This document shows positions 35,345-47,935 of a DNA stretch of 64,000 bases, piece by piece. Position numbers and translations under genes: made by a program. The notes beneath the pieces were generated by a model. That model saw nothing but the letters and a program-made list of their open reading frames with translations. It had not been told where the DNA came from and did not search any database. Every line of letters begins with the position of its first letter. The first letter of the stretch is position 1. The stretch is from Allomuricauda sp. Its GTDB lineage: Bacteria > Bacteroidota > Bacteroidia > Flavobacteriales > Flavobacteriaceae. The stretch covers positions 2,782,707 to 2,846,706 of the forward strand of contig CP051244.1 of assembly GCA_017795045.1 (NCBI GenBank). The letters are read 5' to 3'.

Positions 35345-36163
35345 ATGTCTGTCGCCAAAAAAGAATACAAAAGAGTCACGGTAAAATCCTTGATCGAGAT
35401 GAAGCAAAATGGGGAGAAAATTTCCATGCTTACCTCCTACGATTATTCCATGGCCAAAATCGTTGATGCCGCCAATGTGGATGTCATCTTGGTGGGGGAT
35501 TCCGCCAGTAATGTCATAGCCGGCCATGAGACCACCTTACCCATTACCTTGGACCAAATGATCTACCATGCCAGTTCCGTGGTCCGTGCCGCAAAAAGGG
35601 CACTTGTAGTGGTGGACATCCCTTTTGGAAGCTACCAAAGCGATTCCAAGGAAGCCTTGCGTTCCGCCATCCGAATCATGAAGGAAAGTGGCGCCCATGC
35701 CATCAAGGTCGAAGGTGGGGCAGAAATCAAAGATTCTGTAAGCCGCATTCTGCAAGCCGGTATTCCCGTAATGGGGCATTTGGGACTTACCCCCCAATCC
35801 ATCTATAAATTTGGCACCTATACCGTAAGGGCCAAAGAAGAGGAAGAGGCCGAAAAATTGAAACAAGACGCCAAAATGTTGGAAGAGTTGGGCTGTTTTG
35901 GTATTGTTCTGGAAAAAATTCCGGCAAGTTTGGCCAAAGAAGTGGCAGAAAGTGTTTCCATACCAATTATTGGGATCGGTGCCGGAAACGGGGTCGATGG
36001 ACAGGTCTTGGTGGTGCACGACCTTCTGGGCATGACCCATGAATTCCACCCTCGTTTCCTCAGAAGGTACATGAACCTATATGACGAAATGAGCAATGCC
36101 ATTTCCCAATACGTGGATGATGTAAAGAGCAGGGACTTTCCCAATGAAGAGGAATCCTACTAG
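35345..36163 (+). CDS. panB: 3-methyl-2-oxobutanoate hydroxymethyltransferase
   Basis: First step of pantothenate synthesis: transfers a hydroxymethyl group from methylene-THF to 2-oxoisovalerate. It has the metal-binding [13 protein letters not shown] (usual family VGDSLG), [32 protein letters not shown] and [18 protein letters not shown]. Length 272 residues is normal. No panC or panD adjoins. It is followed 29 bases later by the pseudouridine synthase. The substrate links it to branched-chain amino-acid metabolism (leuA and leuB at 38.6-40.9 kb). Confidence 0.97.
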   Translation: MSVAKKEYKRVTVKSLIEMKQNGEKISMLTSYDYSMAKIVDAANVDVILVGDSASNVIAGHETTLPITLDQMIYHASSVVRAAKRALVVVDIPFGSYQSDSKEALRSAIRIMKESGAHAIKVEGGAEIKDSVSRILQAGIPVMGHLGLTPQSIYKFGTYTVRAKEEEEAEKLKQDAKMLEELGCFGIVLEKIPASLAKEVAESVSIPIIGIGAGNGVDGQVLVVHDLLGMTHEFHPRFLRRYMNLYDEMSNAISQYVDDVKSRDFPNEEESY

Positions 36164-36192
36164 GTCCAAACAAATCAATTACTTTCATTAAA

Positions 36193-36897
36193 TTGTCAGA
36201 TTCCCTCCATTCCAATCCCTCCAACCTCCAAGTGCTCTATGAGGACAACCACCTTATTGTGGTCAACAAAAGGTCTGGAGATATTGTACAGGGTGACAAG
36301 ACCGGCGATACACCCCTTAGCGATGTGGTCAAACAATACCTGAAGGAGAAGTACAACAAACCGGGAAATGTGTACCTAGGTGTGGTCCATCGGTTGGACA
36401 GGCCCACAACCGGGATTGTGGTTTTTGCCAGAACCTCGAAGGCCCTACCTCGTTTGAACAAGCTTTTTTCCGAAGGAAACGCCCAAAAGACCTATTGGGC
36501 CGTGGTAAAAAATGCTCCAGAGAAAGAAAGTGAGACATTGACCCATTGGTTGGTTCGCAATCCTAAACAGAACAAGTCTTATGCCCACACCAAAGAAGTC
36601 CCCAATAGTAAAAAGGCCATTTTGGAATACCGAATCCTAAAAAAATTGGATAGCTATTATCTATTGGAGATTGATTTGAAAACAGGCAGACACCATCAAA
36701 TCCGTGCCCAGCTGGCGGCCATAGGTTGTCATATCAAGGGGGATTTAAAATACGGAGCCGAACGAAGCAACAAGGATGGAAGCATCCATTTACACGCCCG
36801 TAGCTTGGAATTGGAACATCCCGTAAAAAAAGAGCCGCTCTCTTTTTTGGCCCCACCTCCCAACGATCCCGTCTGGAACGCCTGCCTTAACGGGTAA
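36193..36897 (+). CDS. RluA family pseudouridine synthase
   Basis: Isomerises uridine in rRNA or tRNA. It has VNKRSGDIVQGDKTG, then the catalytic block VHRLDRPTTGIVVFARTSKA with the essential Asp, and the C-terminal KTGRHHQIRAQLAAIG block. The start appears to be a TTG at 36193; no ATG precedes the conserved VLYEDNHLIVVNK. It is 234 residues, the short form without an S4 domain. Its target base is not identifiable. The last 11 bases overlap the end of the convergent gene. Confidence 0.92.
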   Translation: MSDSLHSNPSNLQVLYEDNHLIVVNKRSGDIVQGDKTGDTPLSDVVKQYLKEKYNKPGNVYLGVVHRLDRPTTGIVVFARTSKALPRLNKLFSEGNAQKTYWAVVKNAPEKESETLTHWLVRNPKQNKSYAHTKEVPNSKKAILEYRILKKLDSYYLLEIDLKTGRHHQIRAQLAAIGCHIKGDLKYGAERSNKDGSIHLHARSLELEHPVKKEPLSFLAPPPNDPVWNACLNG

Positions 36898-38431
36898 GCG
36901 CAAGGGCCTTTTCGCGAATGATCTGGGAAACAGGCTTGTTCTGTAAGTGACTTTCCAACCAAGAGAGGATATCCAGATACAAAAACGCCCTTTTCTCATA
37001 CGGATGGTTCTCGTATTTCTTGAGCTCATTGTACAGTTTTTGAAACTCATCCTTAAGCTCGTGTGGATAGATATCCCCAAGGTTTCTCAAGAACTTGATC
37101 ATTTCCTTTTGAACGGCATGTAAGTCGTTCATTTTCAACAGGAATTTATATGTACTCTTCAGTTGAACTTCAAGGTGGTAATCCATTCCCGCTTCATAAT
37201 GGGCCACCAAACTCAGTACCCTTGCAAAGCACATCAAATCCTCTCTCATCTTAAGGTTCTTATTGGAGATGATCTTTTTTAAGTAGGCAATGCAATTTTT
37301 GTTATCACCGTTACCGAAATACAAACAGGCTATCTTATAGTAAAGCAGCATGATATGATGCTCATCTATTCGTTCCCCGTGTTTTTTTATACCGTATTCA
37401 ATCACATTGACCAGATACAACCCTTTATCAAAAGTACCTTCCAAAAAGTGAAGGTTCAACTTATTGGAGTTGATGTACAAAAAGGCCAAAGAGGCAATAT
37501 TATCATTCTGTGGAAAACTTGAGCTTTCTACTTGCACTTCCAAACGATCCAAGGTTTCCCTGAATTGGGAAGAATACTTCACAAAGAAAAGTGACTCCAA
37601 AAGGTAGTGGTTCCCTTTTAAGTAAAAAACAGGATTCAGCGCAATCATTTCCTGATGGTCATAGAAAAGATCTACCCATTTGCTGGCATAACGGTAAGCC
37701 GATAGAAAATCCTGTATCAACAAACTGTACCACAGATAGGCCTTATACAGCCATAGCTTCTCCCTAAAACCCAGGCTCTCCAAGTTATAATCGGGCAAAT
37801 GGCCCTCAAAGTAAGACTTCACCTTTTTCAGGTCCTCATCACTACGGACATACCCCACTTTGAGCATCATTCCGTAAAGCTGGAGGGACAGATTGGAAAG
37901 CTTGCTCGTCATTACATTTTGTGCGGAAAGCTCCTTGGCCTGTATTGCCAATTCATCGGCCCTATCCGGAATACTTCGGGTGATGTATTGCGTCTCTATG
38001 ATCTTCTCAAATTCCACAATTTCGTAAGCCACATTCTTTTCTTCATTCTCAATGGCCACCGTCTTGGCCTTATCCAAAATCTTCAAGCTTTGCTTATACA
38101 GTCCCTTTTGATATAAAATGGTGGCAAAATCCAGTTGTTCCCTAATTTGGATCCGTATATTCTGATTTACAGGGTTCAAACGAAGGCTTACCAAAATCTG
38201 TTTGTAGAGATGCGCCTTAAGATTGGATAGTTGCGCTTTTTTCACAATACCACTTTCCAAAATTTGACGCTCATCATAACGCCGCATTTTGTCCAACAAA
38301 TTGAAAAGTGCCAAAAATTTGGCATCCGTGTTGACCCCCAAACGGCCCACGTACAGTTTAAATTGACGCTTTTCCGATTTGGACAACGATTTTACCAGCA
38401 CAAACAAAGCATCCTTATGGGCATTTGTCAT
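36887..38431 (-). CDS. Large helical-repeat protein of unknown function
   Basis: 514 residues, predicted almost entirely helical, with pairs of amphipathic helices resembling degenerate TPRs (e.g. ATILYQKGLYKQSLKILDKAK around residue 120). No signal peptide or membrane segment, so cytosolic. It starts MTNAHKDALFVLVKSLSKSEKRQ. I recognise this only as a conserved Bacteroidota protein without assigned function. It is divergent from leuA, with a 147-base A/T-rich gap, and its 3' end overlaps the pseudouridine synthase gene by 11 bases. Confidence 0.75.
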   Translation of the reverse strand: MTNAHKDALFVLVKSLSKSEKRQFKLYVGRLGVNTDAKFLALFNLLDKMRRYDERQILESGIVKKAQLSNLKAHLYKQILVSLRLNPVNQNIRIQIREQLDFATILYQKGLYKQSLKILDKAKTVAIENEEKNVAYEIVEFEKIIETQYITRSIPDRADELAIQAKELSAQNVMTSKLSNLSLQLYGMMLKVGYVRSDEDLKKVKSYFEGHLPDYNLESLGFREKLWLYKAYLWYSLLIQDFLSAYRYASKWVDLFYDHQEMIALNPVFYLKGNHYLLESLFFVKYSSQFRETLDRLEVQVESSSFPQNDNIASLAFLYINSNKLNLHFLEGTFDKGLYLVNVIEYGIKKHGERIDEHHIMLLYYKIACLYFGNGDNKNCIAYLKKIISNKNLKMREDLMCFARVLSLVAHYEAGMDYHLEVQLKSTYKFLLKMNDLHAVQKEMIKFLRNLGDIYPHELKDEFQKLYNELKKYENHPYEKRAFLYLDILSWLESHLQNKPVSQIIREKALALTR

Positions 38432-38578
38432 CGTAAAAAATATAATTTAAACAATTGATTATCAATTTATTAATTGACACCAAATCCAATTTAACGTTGT
38501 ATAAGGTTTCGACCCTCCTTTTACCTTCTGGCCCTCCTTCTCTATTTTCGTATGAATTCGAACAACAGACAAAAGATA

Positions 38579-39751
38579 ATGGGTAAAGATAAGGTACAAA
38601 TTTTTGACACTACGCTAAGAGATGGAGAACAAGTTCCGGGTTGCAAGTTGGACACGGAACAGAAATTGGTCATCGCTCAACGTCTGGACGAACTGGGTGT
38701 TGATGTGATCGAGGCAGGATTTCCCATTTCAAGCCCTGGTGATTTCAAATCTGTGCACGAAATCTCCAAATTGGTCAAAAATGCTACAGTCTGCGGATTG
38801 ACGCGAGCCGTAAAAAAAGACATTGAAGTGGCCGCCGAGGCCCTGAAAGCAGCAAAAAAACCAAGAATACATACCGGAATCGGAACTTCTGATTCCCACA
38901 TTAAATATAAATTCAACTCTACAAGGGAACAAATCATAGAACGTGCCGTGGAGGCCGTTGCCTATGCAAAGACCTTTGTGGAAGATGTTGAATTTTACGC
39001 CGAAGATGCCGGACGAACGGATAATGAATTTTTGGCACAAGTCTGCGAAGCGGTCGTAAAGGCCGGAGCTACCGTGCTTAACATTCCTGACACCACTGGA
39101 TACTGTCTCCCGGAAGAGTATGGTGCCAAAATGAAATATCTAAAGGAAAACGTAAAAGGTATAGACAAGGCCATTCTTTCTTGCCACTGCCATAACGACC
39201 TAGGATTGGCCACTGCCAACTCCATAGCCGGTGTGATCAACGGGGCACGACAGATTGAATGTACCATCAACGGTATTGGGGAACGTGCTGGAAACACTTC
39301 CTTGGAAGAAGTGGTGATGATTCTTAGGCAACACCCTTACTTAAATCTTGATACCGGCATCAATAGCAAGCTATTATGGGACACAAGCCAAATGGTTTCC
39401 CAGAAAATGGGAATGCCCGTACAACCCAACAAGGCCATTGTGGGCTCCAATGCCTTTGCCCACAGTTCCGGAATCCACCAAGATGGGGTCATCAAGCAAC
39501 GTGAAACCTATGAAATCATTGACCCTAAAGATGTAGGGGTCAACGAATCCTCCATTGTGCTTACTGCAAGGAGCGGAAGGGCCGCATTGGCGTACAGGGC
39601 CAAAAAAGTAGGTTACGAGCTTACCAAGGTCCAATTGGATGCCGTCTATGAGAACTTTTTGAAATTTGCGGATACCAAAAAGGAAATCTTGGATGAGGAT
39701 ATCCACGAAATTGTGGAAACCAGTAACATCAGCCTACAAAGCCTCGCTTAA
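38579..39751 (+). CDS. leuA: 2-isopropylmalate synthase (short form)
   Basis: Condenses acetyl-CoA with 2-oxoisovalerate to start leucine synthesis. It has [13 protein letters not shown] near the N-terminus, [25 protein letters not shown] and [14 protein letters not shown]. The C-terminal LeuA regulatory domain that binds leucine is missing (390 residues versus over 500), so feedback control must work differently, if at all. I prefer the ATG at 38579 over 38552 because a -7-like TATTTTCG at 38543-38550 touches the upstream ATG. A citramalate synthase cannot be excluded. leuB follows 32 bases later. Confidence 0.9.
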   Translation: MGKDKVQIFDTTLRDGEQVPGCKLDTEQKLVIAQRLDELGVDVIEAGFPISSPGDFKSVHEISKLVKNATVCGLTRAVKKDIEVAAEALKAAKKPRIHTGIGTSDSHIKYKFNSTREQIIERAVEAVAYAKTFVEDVEFYAEDAGRTDNEFLAQVCEAVVKAGATVLNIPDTTGYCLPEEYGAKMKYLKENVKGIDKAILSCHCHNDLGLATANSIAGVINGARQIECTINGIGERAGNTSLEEVVMILRQHPYLNLDTGINSKLLWDTSQMVSQKMGMPVQPNKAIVGSNAFAHSSGIHQDGVIKQRETYEIIDPKDVGVNESSIVLTARSGRAALAYRAKKVGYELTKVQLDAVYENFLKFADTKKEILDEDIHEIVETSNISLQSLA

Positions 39752-39783
39752 TACCAGGCACCTTTTTCCAATCCTGTCATCAT

Positions 39784-40902
39784 ATGAACTTGAACATTGC
39801 ATTGCTTCCCGGAGATGGCGTAGGACCTGAAGTTTTGGCCCAAGCGGTCAAGTGCCTACAAGCGGTTGAAGAAACCTTTAATCACAATTTTGTCTACAAA
39901 GAAGCCCTTATTGGGGCCATTGCCATTGATAAAAAGGGGGTTCCCTTGCCCACAAATACCCTAAAGCTCTGCAAGGAAGCCGATGCCGTGGTATTGGGAG
40001 CCATTGGCCATCCAAAATACGATGCCAACCCTGATTCACCCATCCGCCCGGAACAGGGCTTGTTGAAACTCCGTAAGGAACTTGGGCTCTTTACCAACAT
40101 ACGGCCCGTGATAGCGCATTCTTCCCTAGTGGACAAATCCCCTTTAAAAAAGGAGATTGTCTTGGGAACTGACTTTGTCATTTACCGTGAGTTGACGGGA
40201 GGGATTTATTTTGGTGAGAAAAAATTAAATGACGAAGGCACAGTGGCTTCCGACCTTTGCGAGTATTCCGAAAAAGAAATCAGCCGTATTGCCCATTTAG
40301 CCTTTAAAGCCGCCAAGAACCGAAAAGGAAAGCTCACTTTGGTGGACAAGGCCAACGTGCTGGAATCCTCCAGACTTTGGCGAAAAGTGGTGACCAGAAT
40401 CGGTGAAAGCTATCCTGATGTGGTCTTGGAATACCTGTTTGTGGACAATGCCGCCATGCAGATTATTCTAAACCCCACCCAATTTGATGTTATCCTTACC
40501 GAAAACATGTTCGGTGATATCATTTCCGATGAAGGAAGTGTCATCGGTGGCTCCATAGGATTGTTGGCCTCTGCCTCCATTGGTGAGGAAAGTGCCCTTT
40601 TTGAACCCATCCATGGGTCCTATCCCCAAGCCAAGGGACTGGACATTGCAAACCCCATTGCCTCCATACTTTCCGTGGCCATGCTGTTGGAACATTTTGG
40701 GCTAATCGATGAGTCTTTGGCCGTCCGCAATGCCGTTGACAAAGCCTTGAAAAAAGAAATTGTCACTCCCGACCTAAAACCCAACAGTCATTTCGGGACC
40801 AACCAAGTAGGCGATTATATTGCCAACAATATTGTTGATATTGATGATGATTTCAATATCAATGATGAAAACATCCACTTGGGAAAATCCACCATTATTT
40901 AA
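39784..40902 (+). CDS. leuB: 3-isopropylmalate dehydrogenase
   Basis: Oxidatively decarboxylates 3-isopropylmalate in leucine synthesis. N-terminal LLPGDGVGPEV, then LRKELGLFTNIRP, RELTGGIYFG, LVDKANVLESSRLWR and the metal/NAD block LTENMFGDIISDEGSVIGGSIGLL, all in family order. 372 residues with an acidic C-terminal tail (NIVDIDDDFNIND). It follows leuA; leuC and leuD are not in the window. The end overlaps the convergent TlpA-like gene by 4 bases. Confidence 0.96.
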   Translation: MNLNIALLPGDGVGPEVLAQAVKCLQAVEETFNHNFVYKEALIGAIAIDKKGVPLPTNTLKLCKEADAVVLGAIGHPKYDANPDSPIRPEQGLLKLRKELGLFTNIRPVIAHSSLVDKSPLKKEIVLGTDFVIYRELTGGIYFGEKKLNDEGTVASDLCEYSEKEISRIAHLAFKAAKNRKGKLTLVDKANVLESSRLWRKVVTRIGESYPDVVLEYLFVDNAAMQIILNPTQFDVILTENMFGDIISDEGSVIGGSIGLLASASIGEESALFEPIHGSYPQAKGLDIANPIASILSVAMLLEHFGLIDESLAVRNAVDKALKKEIVTPDLKPNSHFGTNQVGDYIANNIVDIDDDFNINDENIHLGKSTII

Positions 40903-42137
40903 GAATCCGTTTCGATAGGCTCTGCAGCCAACCCACGGACCATTTCGGCAAATTGTTTTTTAAACTGCTCATATTTCTCTCCCGTTGCAGGACCATTGAA
41001 CCCGGTATGGATTTTTCTTACCGCTCCATTCTTATCAATATAAATAGTGGTGGGATACGACAGGATATGATTTAACATCGGTAGTTTCTCATTTGCTTTT
41101 TGCTTGTTTGAGGTACCGTATTGGGCCAACAGTATGGGATAATCCACCTGAGCCCTTTCCTTGAGGCGTGCAATACCTGCCAGAGCTTTCTCCTCGGTCT
41201 TGGCATATTCAAAAGCCAGGGCCACCAACTCAATATCCAAATCCGGATTGTTCCTTAAAAATTCCACATAAAATCGGGTTTCATCCAAGCAATTGGGGCA
41301 CCAAGAACCCATAATCTGTACCAATACCGGTTTTCCATTGAATCTTGAATCGGTCAGGCTCACCATTTTTCCTGAAGTATCCGGGAACGAAAAGTCAAAC
41401 CGATCATACCCTTCCCTGAGAAAGGTCAATGAATCTGCATCAGGGAGCTCAAAGGCTTCGTTCCTGGCCCCCATAAACTCTTCAACGGCATGATTTCCAC
41501 TATAAAACTGTCCTTCAAGGGTACTGTCCGTTACCTTTGCCATGAACAGGTACACATGCGCCCCATCAAAAGCGGAAAGTTTTAAGCTATCCCCTGTAAC
41601 CACACCATCCAAGTATCTGTAATCCCCGGTCTTGGTCCTGAAGGTACCCTTGACCCGATTGCCATTCTGCATAAAAATTCCCTTGGCCGGATATTCACCA
41701 TCTGTATTGAGGTCAAAATAGGTTTCCCAAATGCCCGAAATATTGACTTGGGCATCTTGACCCACCTCAAAACGGTCTTGCTTTCCGTGAACCGCGGTGA
41801 AGGGAACTATCCGGTCCAGACTTTCCTTTATGAAGTCACCTTGGATTTCATTTTTGGAAAAAGTTCCTGAGACATATCCTTCAAAAATGGGCATTTGAAT
41901 CCGTATGGAATCTCCTTCAATTTCAATTTGATCAACGGCAATAACCTCATCGGCATTGTACATCTCCATGCGGTAATCCCCATCATCATCCTGGAACAAC
42001 GTAAAGGTAAAGGGCAGTTCTTTGGAGGAAGACACCTTCATCTTCCCTAGCCAGTCACCCAACAACAATTCCTTGCTTTCCTTTTTACATGAAATTACCG
42101 TCAAAATGAGTAAACATAACAGTGCTATCCGGTTCAT
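40899..42137 (-). CDS. TlpA-like disulfide reductase lipoprotein
   Basis: Lipoprotein of 412 residues: signal MNRIALLCLLILTVISC with the lipobox Cys. The first two-thirds is a beta-rich domain (residues about 25-230); the last third is a TlpA/ResA-type thioredoxin fold with the redox pair in GSWCPNCLDE and the cis-Pro in YPTTIYIDKNG. It probably reduces disulfides on the periplasmic side, for example in cytochrome maturation. DsbD at the start of the window could supply electrons, but that link is inference. Confidence 0.88.
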   Translation of the reverse strand: MNRIALLCLLILTVISCKKESKELLLGDWLGKMKVSSSKELPFTFTLFQDDDGDYRMEMYNADEVIAVDQIEIEGDSIRIQMPIFEGYVSGTFSKNEIQGDFIKESLDRIVPFTAVHGKQDRFEVGQDAQVNISGIWETYFDLNTDGEYPAKGIFMQNGNRVKGTFRTKTGDYRYLDGVVTGDSLKLSAFDGAHVYLFMAKVTDSTLEGQFYSGNHAVEEFMGARNEAFELPDADSLTFLREGYDRFDFSFPDTSGKMVSLTDSRFNGKPVLVQIMGSWCPNCLDETRFYVEFLRNNPDLDIELVALAFEYAKTEEKALAGIARLKERAQVDYPILLAQYGTSNKQKANEKLPMLNHILSYPTTIYIDKNGAVRKIHTGFNGPATGEKYEQFKKQFAEMVRGLAAEPIETDS

Positions 42138-42216
42138 ATATTGAAAGATTTTTCCTAAAAGTAGAAAATACTACATAAATCTTACAAATTCCAAATAGAA
42201 CACAGGGTTATTTACA

Positions 42217-42247
42217 TTGAATCTGTTGCCCTATTGTTTTATATTTG
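42217..42247 (+). promoter_or_regulatory. Promoter of pheT
   Basis: TTG at 42217-42219, a 20-base spacer, and TATATTTG at 42240-42247. The predicted leader to the ATG at 42267 is short, about 13 bases. Confidence 0.65.
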
Positions 42248-42266
42248 TCCACTCTAAAATTGGGGT

Positions 42267-44684
42267 ATGAAGATTTCTTACAACTGGCTACGCCAGTTTT
42301 TGCAGATTGATTGGGATTCACAAAAGACCGGTGAGCTTTTAACGGATTTAGGCCTTGAGGTTGAAGGCATATCCCTCTTTGAGTCTGTCAAAGGCGGCCT
42401 GAAGGGTATTGTAGTGGGCCATGTGCTTACCTGTGAGCAACACCCAAATGCCGATAGATTGAAATTGACCACCGTGGATATTGGTCAGGGAGAACCTTTA
42501 CAGATTGTATGTGGCGCCCCCAATGTGGCGGCAGGACAAAAGGTTCCGGTCGCTACCATTGGAACTACCCTATACACCAAGGATGGAGAAGCTTGGGAAA
42601 TCAAAAAAGGGAAGATCAGAGGCGAGGAAAGCCATGGGATGATCTGTGCCGAGGATGAATTGGGACTGGGAAGCAGCCATGATGGCATTATGGTTCTGTC
42701 CGAGACCTTGGAACCCGGAACCCCTTGCTCCAAAGTATTCGATATTGAAAGCGACGAGGTCTTTGAGATAGGCCTTACCCCCAACCGCTCCGATGCCATG
42801 AGCCATTTTGGCGTGGCCCGCGACCTAAAGGCCGGATTGGAGCAAAAAGAGATACAAAAGGAATTGGTTACCCCTTCCACCAGTAACTTTTCCATTGACA
42901 ATAGATCACTAAAGATTGATGTGGAGGTCAAGGACAGTCAACTAGCTCCAAGATATTGCGGTGTTACCATCAGCAATCTTGTGGTACAAGAGTCTCCCCA
43001 TTGGTTAAAAAACAGATTGAAGGCCATTGGCCTATCCCCTATCAACAATGTGGTGGATGTGACCAACTATGTCCTCCACGAACTGGGACAGCCCCTCCAT
43101 GCCTTTGATGCTTTTAAAATCAAGGGCAATAAGATTGAGGTAAAGACGCTTCCGGCAGGGACCAAGTTCAAGACTTTGGATGATGTGGAACGCGAGTTGC
43201 ATGAGGATGACCTTATGATCTGCGACACTGAAAAACCCATGTGTATTGCCGGGGTATTCGGAGGAATTAACTCTGGGGTTACGGAGCATACCTCATCCAT
43301 CTTTTTGGAAAGTGCCTATTTTGACCCCGTATCCATCAGAAAATCGGCCAAAAGACATGGTTTGAATACGGATGCTTCTTTTCGATTTGAGCGTGGCATC
43401 GACATCAACCTTACCGAATATGCCCTGAAGAGAGCGGCTTTGTTGATTCGCGAGATTGCGGGCGGGTACATCACTTCGGAAGTGGTAGATCTATACCCCA
43501 AGAAGCCACAGGACCGTCAAGTGTTCCTTACTTTTGATAAAATCAATTCATTGATCGGGCAGGAAATCCCGCGGGATACCATAAAATCTATCCTGTCTTC
43601 CCTTGAAATCCGTATCAACAATGTCACCGAATCCGGACTGGGACTTACCATTCCCACCTACCGTGTGGATGTGACCCGTGAAGTGGATGTCATCGAGGAA
43701 ATTTTAAGGGTATACGGTTACAACAACATTGACCACAAGGAAAAACTTACGGCTTCCATTGCCAAAACCTCACGTTTTGAAAATCATAGGATTCAAGATG
43801 TTGTTGGAAACTTGTTGGCCGCAAAGGGTTTTTATGAAATCATGACCAATAGTTTGGTCTCTCCTGATGCCCATGCGCCCAACAAGGAAGAAGAGAAAAT
43901 CAGCATGTTGAACCCTTTGAGTTCCGATTTATCGGTTCTTAGAACCTCCATGTTATTTTCCGGACTTCAGGCTATAAGCTACAATCACAATCGGCAGAAA
44001 ACAAACCTTAAGCTCTTTGAGCTTGGAAAAACTTACCATAAGATAAACGGTGAAAATCAGGAACGCCAACATTTGGCCATTTTCACTTCTGGCAATCGCA
44101 CGGCAGATAGCTGGAACACCCCTGGCCAAAAAACGGATTTCTTTTACCTCAAGGGCATCGTTGAGTCGTTATTTGAGCGTTTGGATCTGCGTGACATCCA
44201 AACTACACCCTGCAAGGATGATCTTTATGCGGAAGGCCTGTCATACCATAAAGACGGAAAAGTTTTGGCAGACTTTGGATTGGTGGGGAAATCCGCGCTT
44301 AAGATGTTCGACATTAAACAGGACGTTTTCTATGCTGATTTTAATTGGGATGCCATCTTGGAACTGGTGGGCACGCAGAACATCATCTTCACGGAAATTC
44401 CCAAGTTTCCAGAGGTGACCCGTGATTTTGCCTTGTTATTGGATGATTCGGCCACATTCCAAAAAGTGTACGACATTGCATGGAAAACGGAGAAGAAGCT
44501 CCTGAAGAAGGTAAATCTATTTGATGTATACACAGGTAAAAATCTACCCAAGGGCAAGAAATCCTATGCGGTGAGCTTTACGCTTATGGATGACAAAAAG
44601 ACCCTTACGGACAAACAAATCGACAAGATAATGGCCAAATTACTCGCCCAGTTCCAGAAAGAGCTCAACGCGGAATTACGCTAA
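42267..44684 (+). CDS. pheT: Phenylalanine--tRNA ligase beta subunit
   Basis: Structural and editing subunit of phenylalanyl-tRNA synthetase. Domain order: N-terminal helix, tRNA-binding OB fold (GIVVGHVLTCEQHPNADRLKLTTVDI), the B3/B4 editing region (VVDVTNYVLHELGQPLHAFD), the B5 domain (PHR YRVDVTREVDVIEE region), and the C-terminal anticodon-binding ferredoxin-like fold (EIPKFPEVTRDFALLLDD). 805 residues is normal. The alpha subunit pheS is not adjacent, which is common in Bacteroidota. A well-matched promoter lies 20 bases upstream. Confidence 0.97.
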   Translation: MKISYNWLRQFLQIDWDSQKTGELLTDLGLEVEGISLFESVKGGLKGIVVGHVLTCEQHPNADRLKLTTVDIGQGEPLQIVCGAPNVAAGQKVPVATIGTTLYTKDGEAWEIKKGKIRGEESHGMICAEDELGLGSSHDGIMVLSETLEPGTPCSKVFDIESDEVFEIGLTPNRSDAMSHFGVARDLKAGLEQKEIQKELVTPSTSNFSIDNRSLKIDVEVKDSQLAPRYCGVTISNLVVQESPHWLKNRLKAIGLSPINNVVDVTNYVLHELGQPLHAFDAFKIKGNKIEVKTLPAGTKFKTLDDVERELHEDDLMICDTEKPMCIAGVFGGINSGVTEHTSSIFLESAYFDPVSIRKSAKRHGLNTDASFRFERGIDINLTEYALKRAALLIREIAGGYITSEVVDLYPKKPQDRQVFLTFDKINSLIGQEIPRDTIKSILSSLEIRINNVTESGLGLTIPTYRVDVTREVDVIEEILRVYGYNNIDHKEKLTASIAKTSRFENHRIQDVVGNLLAAKGFYEIMTNSLVSPDAHAPNKEEEKISMLNPLSSDLSVLRTSMLFSGLQAISYNHNRQKTNLKLFELGKTYHKINGENQERQHLAIFTSGNRTADSWNTPGQKTDFFYLKGIVESLFERLDLRDIQTTPCKDDLYAEGLSYHKDGKVLADFGLVGKSALKMFDIKQDVFYADFNWDAILELVGTQNIIFTEIPKFPEVTRDFALLLDDSATFQKVYDIAWKTEKKLLKKVNLFDVYTGKNLPKGKKSYAVSFTLMDDKKTLTDKQIDKIMAKLLAQFQKELNAELR

Positions 44685-45206
44685 TTACATTTGAGTGGGT
44701 AGAATTACACTATCGATTTCATGAACGACCCCGTTCTTTAAATTGAGATCGGCCGATGTAATACGGGCGGTGTTACCAATGGGGTCGGTAAGGACAATGT
44801 CATACCCGTCCATGTGGGCCAAAAGTTTTTTCCCTTGAATGGTAGTAAAGCTTGCTTTACCATTCCCTCTACACATGGCACGCAAAATACGGGATGCCGT
44901 CAAGTGTCCGGCAACGATGTGATAGGTAAGCAATGACTTGAGCGCACTTTTATCCTTGGAGTTGAGGAGTTCCTTTATTTTTTCGGTGGAAAACCGTTCA
45001 AAGGCAGCATCTGAAGGTGCGAAAATGGTGAACGGTCCCGATTTCTCCAGAATTTCTTCCATTTCAGTGACCTTTACGGCTTCCAAAAGTATTTTATGAT
45101 GTTCGGAATCAATGGTTTTTGCCCTTGGGACATTATTCTGGGCAAAAGAACACATTGAGAAGGCCATACAAAGACCCAAGAATAGTTTGGTAAGGGGGGA
45201 TTTCAT
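44685..45206 (-). CDS. Secreted fasciclin-domain protein
   Basis: 173 residues: signal peptide (GLCMAFSMCSFAQ) and one FAS1 domain (SGPFTIFAPSDAAFERFSTEK, LLTYHIVAGHLTAS, ending VVHEIDSVILPTQM). Such proteins are cell-surface or periplasmic and take part in adhesion. The stop codons of this gene and pheT touch tail to tail with no spacer. The H-V-A-G-H region is conserved with the family. Confidence 0.92.
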   Translation of the reverse strand: MKSPLTKLFLGLCMAFSMCSFAQNNVPRAKTIDSEHHKILLEAVKVTEMEEILEKSGPFTIFAPSDAAFERFSTEKIKELLNSKDKSALKSLLTYHIVAGHLTASRILRAMCRGNGKASFTTIQGKKLLAHMDGYDIVLTDPIGNTARITSADLNLKNGVVHEIDSVILPTQM

Positions 45207-45352
45207 CGGAGTCGGCTCAAATTTGGGACTTTAGTGGTTTCGTATGGTTTGTCGATTAAATGCTAAAAAACTTCGATAAGTTACATCTTTTAACTGGAAT
45301 CAGCTGCATTTTTTTCACCATCACATTTGATTTAACACAACGTTAACATAAC

Positions 45353-47769
<2,417 letters not shown>

Positions 47770-47784
47770 CTATTTATTTTTTTG

Positions 47785-47792
47785 CAAAAGTA
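47785..47792 (-). promoter_or_regulatory. -7 promoter element of the ABC-F gene
   Basis: Minus-strand TACTTTTG (TAnnTTTG) 18 bases before the start codon; no -33 TTG at the usual distance. Confidence 0.5.
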
Positions 47793-47902
47793 GCTAAAAC
47801 CACTCCTTATTTCGAAATTTAAACGCACTTTATTAAGCCTCACAAAAACAGGGTTTTACAACATTTAACTCACCATTAACAGGATCGGGCTAAGGGGATG
47901 CT

Positions 47903-47910
47903 TAATTTTG
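47903..47910 (+). promoter_or_regulatory. -7 promoter element of the Trx-like lipoprotein gene
   Basis: TAATTTTG (TAnnTTTG). Transcription would start near 47916, which rules out the upstream GTG at 47912 and supports the ATG at 47936 (or 47918). Confidence 0.5.
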
Positions 47911-47935
47911 TGTGTTAATGTATGGTTCCCATTAT

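Noticed and set aside
38552..38578. Upstream ATG for leuA
   Set aside because: It lies next to a -7-like element and adds nine non-conserved residues; the ATG at 38579 fits the family start.
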